Source: Isochrysis galbana (taxonomy: Eukaryota > Haptophyta > Isochrysidales > Isochrysidaceae). Taken from it: 31,574 nucleotides of DNA. Below, piece after piece: positions 26,256 through 31,574 of this stretch (its first letter is position 1; each line of letters opens with the position of its first letter). The notes beneath the pieces were generated by a model, which did no database searches, was not told the origin of the DNA, and saw only the letters and a list, made by a program, of their open reading frames with translations. The translations under genes were made by a program, and so were the position numbers. The stretch is taken from the NCBI GenBank assembly GCA_018136815.1, contig CM030942.1, positions 1,602,397 to 1,633,970 of the forward strand, read 5' to 3'.

Positions 26256-26825
26256 TTTTTAAATAATAGTCTCGCCCCGCGCGTGGCCAGCAAGCAAGGA
26301 AAACACACGTTCACATGAAGCAGAATTAGGAGAAAGGTTCAAGGCAATCCTTGCAGCAAGGGCCCAAGTAGGGAACTTGGTGTGATTTGATGCCCACCAC
26401 GGTCACTCACGCGCGCGCGCGCAAGGAGAGCGGCTGAGGCACGCTCTGGCTCACCTCCTGGCATGTTGTGCTTGTGCTGGTCGCTGCCGCGCGGGGGCCT
26501 GATGTCCTCGAGTAAGCGCAGTAGGGGGGGGGGGAGCTAGGGGGGAGCGCGGGGGGGCTCTGGCTCTGGCTCGCCCAAATATGCAGAAATATGTAAAAAT
26601 AGCTCGCTCACAAAAACTGGCCCAAATATGTTCCTAAATAATTATATATTTTGGCCGGGCCCTAGCTAGAAATGCTAGCTAACAAAATGTCCTACACCGC
26701 TATAAGTTCTAACGGCAGGTGTTCACGGCTCCGCCTCACTCACTCGTCATATCTTTGGAAAACAAAAGGTACTCTTAAAGCGAGGAGGGCTGCGCCGGGG
26801 CGAGCGTGGGCGAGTGAAGAGGCAG
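26256..26825. other. Region between the Gag ORF and the PDI-like gene
   Basis: No gene. Contains (CG)n at about 26410-26420, a long G-run block at 26526-26556, an AT-rich stretch with three AAATATG repeats (26577-26634), and the right 50-bp terminal repeat at 26665-26714. The last 110 bp would be promoter and leader of the PDI-like gene. Confidence 0.5.
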
Positions 26826-28611
26826 ATGCCCTCGGTGCTCTCGGTGCTCGCGCTGCTGCTCGCGGTGAGCTCAGCGGCGAAGAAGAAGAAAGTGGAGATG
26901 GTAGATGAGCTCCTCTACCTCACCGACAGCACGCTGCAGACTCAGCTCTCCCAGCACCAGCTGCTGCTCATTTCAATCAATGTGCGGCCGCACCGCACTC
27001 CTCGGCGTAAGCGTGAGTGCTGCCCTACCTGCTGATTGAGTGCGCTCCCATGTGCGGAATTCCACCCACCTCTCAGGTGCCTGGCTGTGAGGCGTGCGAC
27101 CAACTCGACCGAACTCTCAGATTGGCTGCGCCAAAGCTGAGGCTGAAAGCAAAGAGTGCTGTAAAGCTAGGACAGCTTCGCATCGAGTCGCAGGATAGCC
27201 CTGTTCTCGCCAAGATTGTGCAAGGACAGGTGAGACCGGCTGGTTGCATTCTCGCGAGCTTGTGCCGGAGAGGCTGCAGACATCATCGCGTGAGTACGGG
27301 CGGCCGCCTCACGCACTCTGCCCAACTGAGTATATCCAACTTGTTGCATCGTCGCAGCTCACCTTGCCGAAGCTCATCATTTTCAAAGAGGGCGAGGCAC
27401 TCGACTACACTGGTGAATTCAGCAAACAGTCCGTAATCGATACTATGCTTCGCGAATCGTCCCGGGACACCGTCCAAACTCTTCGCACTGTGAAGCAGGC
27501 TGAACGCTTCCTGCACCTAGACTCATGGAGCACTCAACACGCAGATGAGGAGAAGCCACCGCGGGTCGTGGGCTTCTTCCCTTCGAACCGAAGCCAGGCT
27601 TATGGCGTCTTCAGGGATTCTGCGCGAAAACTTCAGGGTCTCATATCATTCGGCGAATGCTTCGACGCGGCCATGCAGAAGAAATTTCTCGGCGCGCCAA
27701 CTCGGAAGGCCGTGATACAGCTTGTAAAGGCAGACAAGCGCGAGAGGAAGCTCACGTACTCGGGGCCTCTTGCCCAGCCACTACTCTCTCGTTGGGTGGC
27801 CACGCATTCGGTCGCACTTGTCCAGGACCTATCTACCGAGAGCTCGATTGAAGCGCTGATGGCGATAGGCGTGCCTGTTTTCTTGCTGCTGATCCCCGAT
27901 GCCTATGAGGAAGACCTGGGAGATCTTATCCCATCGTTCCGTGCCGTTGCGTCACGTGTTCGTGAGCGGCTTCTGTTCGGCTATGGGTTCAAGGATACAG
28001 AGCCGTGGCCAATGTTTGCCCAGCAGCTCGGCATTCCTTCATCTGCCACTGGTGCTTTCTGGATGATTGTAGGAAATAATATGGACGTCACGGGCCGTGA
28101 TTGGTCCACTGCGTGGCTTCGCCCACCCTCGCTGGGCTTTCAGATCTATGCGATGGAAGCACGTGGCAAAGAATCGGCATCTGATGTGACAGAGGAGAAG
28201 ATTCAAAAATTCGTCGATGGGTTCCTTTCCCATGTCGAGCAGCTCGGCTCGCCCCCTTGGATGGGTCAATGGAAGCCAGTCGAGGACACCGACGAGGATC
28301 CTGGAGATGGCAATTCGTTTGGATCTCCCATTGATGGCGCGAGAAGCGTTGCCGATGTTGCCGTGGCCCCTGATGGCGACAAATTGCTGAGGAGGCGCGT
28401 TGCAGAGTTACAGATGAACTTCAACTCAGGCGTTGCACTCTTGAAGAAATCGTTGGACGACCTCATGGACACGCCGCAGCTTCTTCCAGGAAAAGTGCCG
28501 ACACTGCTTTCCATGGTGAACACGATGGAGAACAAGCTTAAGAAAGACTTGTTGATGTTGAAAAGGCAGCTCATGGACGTCAAATATGAAGAGGAAAAGC
28601 AAGAGCTGTGA
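26826..28611 (+). CDS. Protein disulfide isomerase-like ER protein with CEAC active site
   Basis: Three exons, 26826-26981, 27077-27229 and 27358-28611, all phase 0 with GT-AG introns, give 520 residues, the normal PDI length. MPSVLSVLALLLAVSSA is a signal peptide. Joining exons 1 and 2 gives LLLISINVPGCEACDQLDR, aligning with the PDI LVEFYAPWCGHCK region but with CEAC (C56, C59) replacing CGHC. Exon 3 opens LTLPKLIIFKEGEALDYTGE, the end of the thioredoxin a domain, then b- and b'-like regions (GVPVFLLLIPDAYEEDLGD; FGYGFKDTEPWPMFAQQLGI). No second CxxC is seen. The C-terminus is KQEL, a variant of the KDEL ER-retrieval signal, after a charged helix. It probably acts in the ER lumen as an oxidoreductase or substrate-binding isomerase. 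The active site lacks the Trp and His of classical PDI, so redox behaviour may differ. Confidence 0.82.
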
Positions 28612-29242
28612 GTGTACAACCGCTACGGCCGCCTTGTACGTCGTCGAAGAGTGAGATTCCATCCGAACCATATTGTCCATGTCCTCGGCTTCATCTCCAA
28701 GTACTCTGAAGATTTGGCCCTCGAGGCATAAGCTATTCTTGATTGCTCACTGCTTTAGAGAGACGCACTTGCGCCGCCCGAGTCTTCATTCTGGTGGAGT
28801 TTCTCCCGCTCCTACAGTCACTCCCACGATTTCCTGTGCCCCCTTTCGCATCGGAACCAACCTTCGTCCCTGTCCGATGACCTTGTCCCGCTCCACGTGC
28901 ATGCACATTCACTTCATCCTCAAATCGTTGCCGCCATTGTGCGGAGCAGTTCTCGAATTTTACACTTCCCAGTTTGGCTTAACGTTGGCCGACTAAGTCA
29001 TATAGGGGAGGAAGAGGTGTCGCTCTCAGCATTCCAGGGCCCCTCGCCTCCCACCCACCCCCAAGAACTCCAGAATTGTTGAGTCGCTATTGCCCTTGCG
29101 CTTGCGCTATCTTGCTGCCTTGCAGCTCTTGTAGGTTATTTTGTAGTTTGCACAATTGGGTTGTTACGTTAAATAACCCACATTCGCGTATGTAAGCTTA
29201 AACTACAATTACAATTATGTAAATAAAATAAAACTACACTCG
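28612..29242. other. 3' region of the PDI-like gene
   Basis: Nothing with convincing coding character. The frames open here lack domains. AATAAA-type signals occur at 29222-29232 (AAATAAAATAAA), about 610 nt after the stop, and could serve as the poly(A) signal. Confidence 0.5.
29220..29233 (+). terminator. Possible polyadenylation signal
   Basis: Two overlapping AATAAA hexamers in an AT-rich context. The distance from the PDI-like stop is long, and many algae do not use AATAAA, so this is tentative. Confidence 0.25.
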
Positions 29243-29589
29243 ATGGTCCACTTTCAATGGAACGCGACCTTGGTCGCCCATCACAAGGCCGCCCTTATCC
29301 CTGATCTTTTTTTTAATCCGCGAAGGGAAGACCTAAGAGACCTACACTCCAAAGAATTCTTCGCACAACTCAAAACCCGGTCATGGAAAGCTTACGTCGC
29401 AGAGCTCTTCCGCACGAAAATAATCTTAACAAACTTACCGCTACTTGCACGGCGACCGACGAGAATGAGATCAGGAGGGCAGTGGATGTGTGTGTTTTGC
29501 CTGCATGGAAGAAGACCGTCGCCCATGTGAAAGGAGCCTTCAAATACCTCGAAGATCGCCTGACAGACAACTGTGCTAGCCCATACTAG
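29243..29589 (+). pseudogene. Frameshifted ORF of unknown family
   Basis: A frame from ATG 29243 reads FFNPRREDLRDLHSKEFFAQ and RSWKAYVAELFRTK and then loses coding character near 29420. An overlapping +2 frame from 29383 takes over with the same mixed, charged character (DENEIRRAVDVCVLPAWKK, then VKGAFKYLEDRLTDN) and stops at 29589. GC content is lower than its surroundings. The simplest reading is one gene of about 110 codons with a frameshift around 29390-29430. No family recognised. Confidence 0.35.
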
Positions 29590-29717
29590 AGGTGGGGGAG
29601 AGTGGGTTGAAAAAAAAACTCTTGTTGATCCGGAGGACCACATTTTTTTATCGTCGGACCGGGGGAAGATTTCCCCTCGTCTCTCTCCCCGCTCGATTCC
29701 GAATCCGAGGCAGAGCG

Positions 29718-30176
29718 ATGGCGACCGACCCGCCTGACAGGCCGACCTTCGCCGCGCTCCAGCGAGAGCACGGCGGTGGTCAGCCCCCCCTTGTCGATGG
29801 TGTTCGGACTAAATGGTCCGGGTACACCGGTCGGCGGTCTCACCGGCGTTTCATGCCACCGCACTCGGCCGATTTCTGCTTCACCTGCCCACGCAGCATG
29901 GCCGCCAGCCCCACACCACGCCACTTCCAGCCCCAACCTGAGGAGGATGACACCGGCTTGCCTACGCGCTCCTACGCGCAGAGCCCCATCCATTATATTG
30001 GTACGCTGCCTCCCAACCCCGCAGACTACCCAACCGCGCGCTCGGGAATCGTGGCGAGCATTGCAATACAGCCCTCTTGGCGCGCTGCGCTGCTTCCGCA
30101 GGACTTCCTGTGCCATCTACCGAACGGTCGCCAAGTGCATCGCGTTCGCGAACTCGTTGGCACCGGGGCAGCGTAA
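29718..30176 (+). CDS. Hypothetical protein, possibly the 5' part of a spliced gene
   Basis: ATG at 29718 (GCGATGG context) opens 152 residues beginning MATDPPDRPTFAALQREHGG, with SADFCFTCPRS and YIGTLPPNPADYPT further on. Composition is Pro/Arg-rich but not repetitive. No helix, signal or domain is recognised. The stop follows GCAGC|GTAAGAGC, a good donor at 30174, so the frame could be an exon whose intron enters the satellite array. The overlapping minus-strand frame is less protein-like. Low confidence. Confidence 0.3.
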   Translation: MATDPPDRPTFAALQREHGGGQPPLVDGVRTKWSGYTGRRSHRRFMPPHSADFCFTCPRSMAASPTPRHFQPQPEEDDTGLPTRSYAQSPIHYIGTLPPNPADYPTARSGIVASIAIQPSWRAALLPQDFLCHLPNGRQVHRVRELVGTGAA

Positions 30177-30204
30177 GAGCATCCTCAGCAAGAACTCTCA
30201 CCAA

Positions 30205-31574
30205 GCGCGTCCGCTGGCGTTCGAAAGGTGGGCACTCCGGCCCATTCGGCCGGGTGACGTAAGCGTAGTTGACGGCGCCACACACGGTCAACCACAGCGC
30301 GATGCGCGCGGGCGGCGGCGGCGATTGGCGTGGCTGCTAGGGCGGCACCTTTTAATATGGTGCCTGGTGGGGCATTCTGTCTAAGTGGATGGCCGAGAAA
30401 GCGCCGGCAGCGCGCCCGATCGCGTTCGAAAGTTGGGCACTCCGGCGCATTCAGCCGGGTGACGTAAGCGTAGTTGACGGCGCCACACACGGTCAACCAC
30501 AGCGCGATGCGCGCGGGCGGCGGCGGCGATTGGCGTGGCTGCTAGGGCGGCACCTTTTAATATGGTGCCTGGTGGGGCATTCTGTCTAAGTGGATGGCCG
30601 AGAAAGCGCCGGCAGCGCGCCCGATCGCGTTCGAAAGTTGGGCACTCCGGCGCATTCAGCCGGGTGACGTAAGCGTAGTTGACGGCGCCACACACGGCCG
30701 ACTACGGCGCGATGCGCGCGGGCGGCGGCGGTGATTGGCGTGGCTGCTAGGGCGGCACCTTTCGATATGGTGCCTGGTAAGGCATTCTATCCCAGTGGAT
30801 GGCCGAGAAAGCGCCGGCAGCGCGCCCGCTTGCGTTCGAAAGTTGGGCACTCCGGCGCATTCAGCCGGGTGACGTAAGCGTAGTTGACGGCGCCACACAT
30901 GGCCGACTACGGCGCGATGCGCGCGGGCGGCGGCGGCGATTGGCGTGGCTGCTAGGGCGGCACCTTTCGATATGGTGCCTGTTGGGGTATTCTGTCCAAG
31001 TGGATGGCCGAGAAAGCGCCGGCAGCGCGCCCGCTTGCGTTCGAAAGTTGGGCACTCCGGCGCATTCGGCCGGGTGACGTCAGCATAGTTGACGGCGCCA
31101 CACACGGCCGACTACGGCGCGATGCGCGCGGGCGGCGGCGGCGGTTGGTGTGGCTGCTAGGGCGGCATCTTTCGATATGGTGCCTGTTGGGGTATTCTGT
31201 CCAAGTGGATGGCCGAGAAAGCGCCGGCAGCGCGCCCGCTTGCGTTCGAAAGTTGGGCACTCCGGCGCATTCGGCCGGGTGACGTCAGCATAGTTGACGG
31301 CGCCACACACGGCCGACTACGGCGCGATGCGCGCGGGCGGCGGCGGCGGTTGGTGTGGCTGCTAGGGCGGCACCTTTCGATATGGTGCCTGGCGGGCCAT
31401 TCTATTCCAGTGGGAGACCGAGAAAGTGCCGGCAGCGCGCCCGATCGCGTGTGAAAGTTGGGCACTCCGGCCCATTCGGCCGGGTGACGTAAGCGTAGTT
31501 GACGGCGCCACACACGGTCAACCACAGCGCGATGCGCGCGGGCGGCGGCGGCGATTGGCGTGGCTGCTAGGGCG
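30205..31574 (+). repeat. Satellite array, exact 205-bp period, about 6.6 copies, runs off the window
   Basis: TCGAAAG, or its variant, recurs at 30221, 30426, 30631, 30836, 31041, 31246 and 31451, each exactly 205 bp apart. Each monomer has a GGTGACGT-AGCGTAGTTGACGG block, a GC-rich CGCGCGGGCGGCGGCGG core, GGCGTGGCTGCTAGGGCGG, a 6-bp stem (GGCACC/GGTGCC) around a 9-base AT-rich loop, and GGATGGCCGAGAAAGCGCC. Neighbouring copies differ at a handful of sites; the first and last copies share variants (CCACAGCG, GGCCCATTCGG) absent from the middle ones. The repeated ATG-led frames inside are by-products of the repeat. Confidence 0.95.

Larger units (their letters stand above)
23433..26714 (+). 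mobile_element. Gag-only retroelement-like unit with 50-bp terminal direct repeats
   Basis: Positions 23433-23482 and 26665-26714 are direct repeats with 46 of 50 bases identical, each beginning GCTAG-R-AATGCTAGCTAAC. The 3.3-kb unit holds one long ORF with a CCHC zinc knuckle and no protease, integrase, reverse transcriptase or RNase H. Directly after the left repeat comes TGGTACCCCCGCCGAG, which starts with TGG as tRNA primer-binding sites do. This resembles non-autonomous TR-GAG-type LTR elements known from plants. Weak points are the very short terminal repeats, no clear polypurine tract, and family B copy 3 lying inside the right part. Confidence 0.5.

Noticed and set aside
31000-31070. 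Genuine tRNA-Leu/Ser gene in the satellite
   Set aside because: Only an A-box-like start and a near B box are present; spacing is too short and no cloverleaf stems can be formed.
30389-31454. Repeated frames of 66-92 codons in the satellite, beginning MAEKAPAARP
   Set aside because: They recur with every monomer, the 205-bp period is not a multiple of three, and most run across monomer borders; likely by-products of homogenised repeats.
30205-31574. CRISPR-like array
   Set aside because: The repeats are contiguous 205-bp monomers without unique spacers and the context is eukaryotic.

Overview
The window looks like nuclear DNA of a unicellular eukaryote, most probably a GC-rich microalga. 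A secondary-plastid lineage such as a haptophyte is my best guess, but the sequence alone does not settle it. The evidence is: GT-AG introns of about 60-150 nt that restore conserved protein families when removed; compartment-specific eukaryotic proteins (LMBR1-like, Mpv17/PMP22, WDR18/Ipi3, homeodomain, ER disulfide isomerase); a pherophorin/extensin-like polyproline protein; and abundant short interspersed repeats. No rRNA, tRNA, CRISPR or prokaryotic operon structure is visible.

Layout. 1-2040 (-): six or seven exons of an LMBR1-like membrane protein whose 3' end lies outside the window. 2.0-5.4 kb: gene-poor repeat territory with G-runs, a candidate inverted-repeat element holding a frameshifted lower-GC ORF, and a hairpin-bearing repeat family. 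5.4-5.9 kb (-): a broken fragment with a dockerin/EF-hand-like motif. 6.2-6.8 kb (-): intact Mpv17/PMP22 gene. 7.3-7.6 kb (+): an inverted copy of part of that gene (86 bp identical) butted against one diverged monomer of the 205-bp satellite that fills the right end of the window. 9.0-13.2 kb (+): a large two-exon gene for a type I membrane protein with an N-terminal choice-of-anchor-A-like domain, a long Pro-rich stalk built on a 90-bp tandem repeat, an Ig-like region, one membrane helix and a long cytoplasmic tail. 13.3-15.7 kb: repeats, a cytochrome b561-like remnant, an AT-rich ORF of unknown origin and a 67-bp minisatellite. 17.6-19.3 kb (+): a three-exon homeodomain gene. 21.9-23.3 kb (-): WDR18/Ipi3. 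23.4-26.7 kb (+): a Gag-only retroelement-like unit between 50-bp direct repeats. 26.8-28.6 kb (+): a three-exon PDI-like protein with a CEAC active site and KQEL C-terminus. 29.2-30.2 kb: a decayed ORF and a possible hypothetical gene. 30.2 kb to the end: a tandem array with an exact 205-bp period.

The genes are unrelated housekeeping or surface functions rather than one pathway. The points of interest are the chimeric surface protein, the gene-fragment/satellite composite at 7.3-7.6 kb, the Gag-only element, and several repeat families with conserved hairpins or inverted ends. All splice sites and family assignments come from reading the sequence; no database search was possible.
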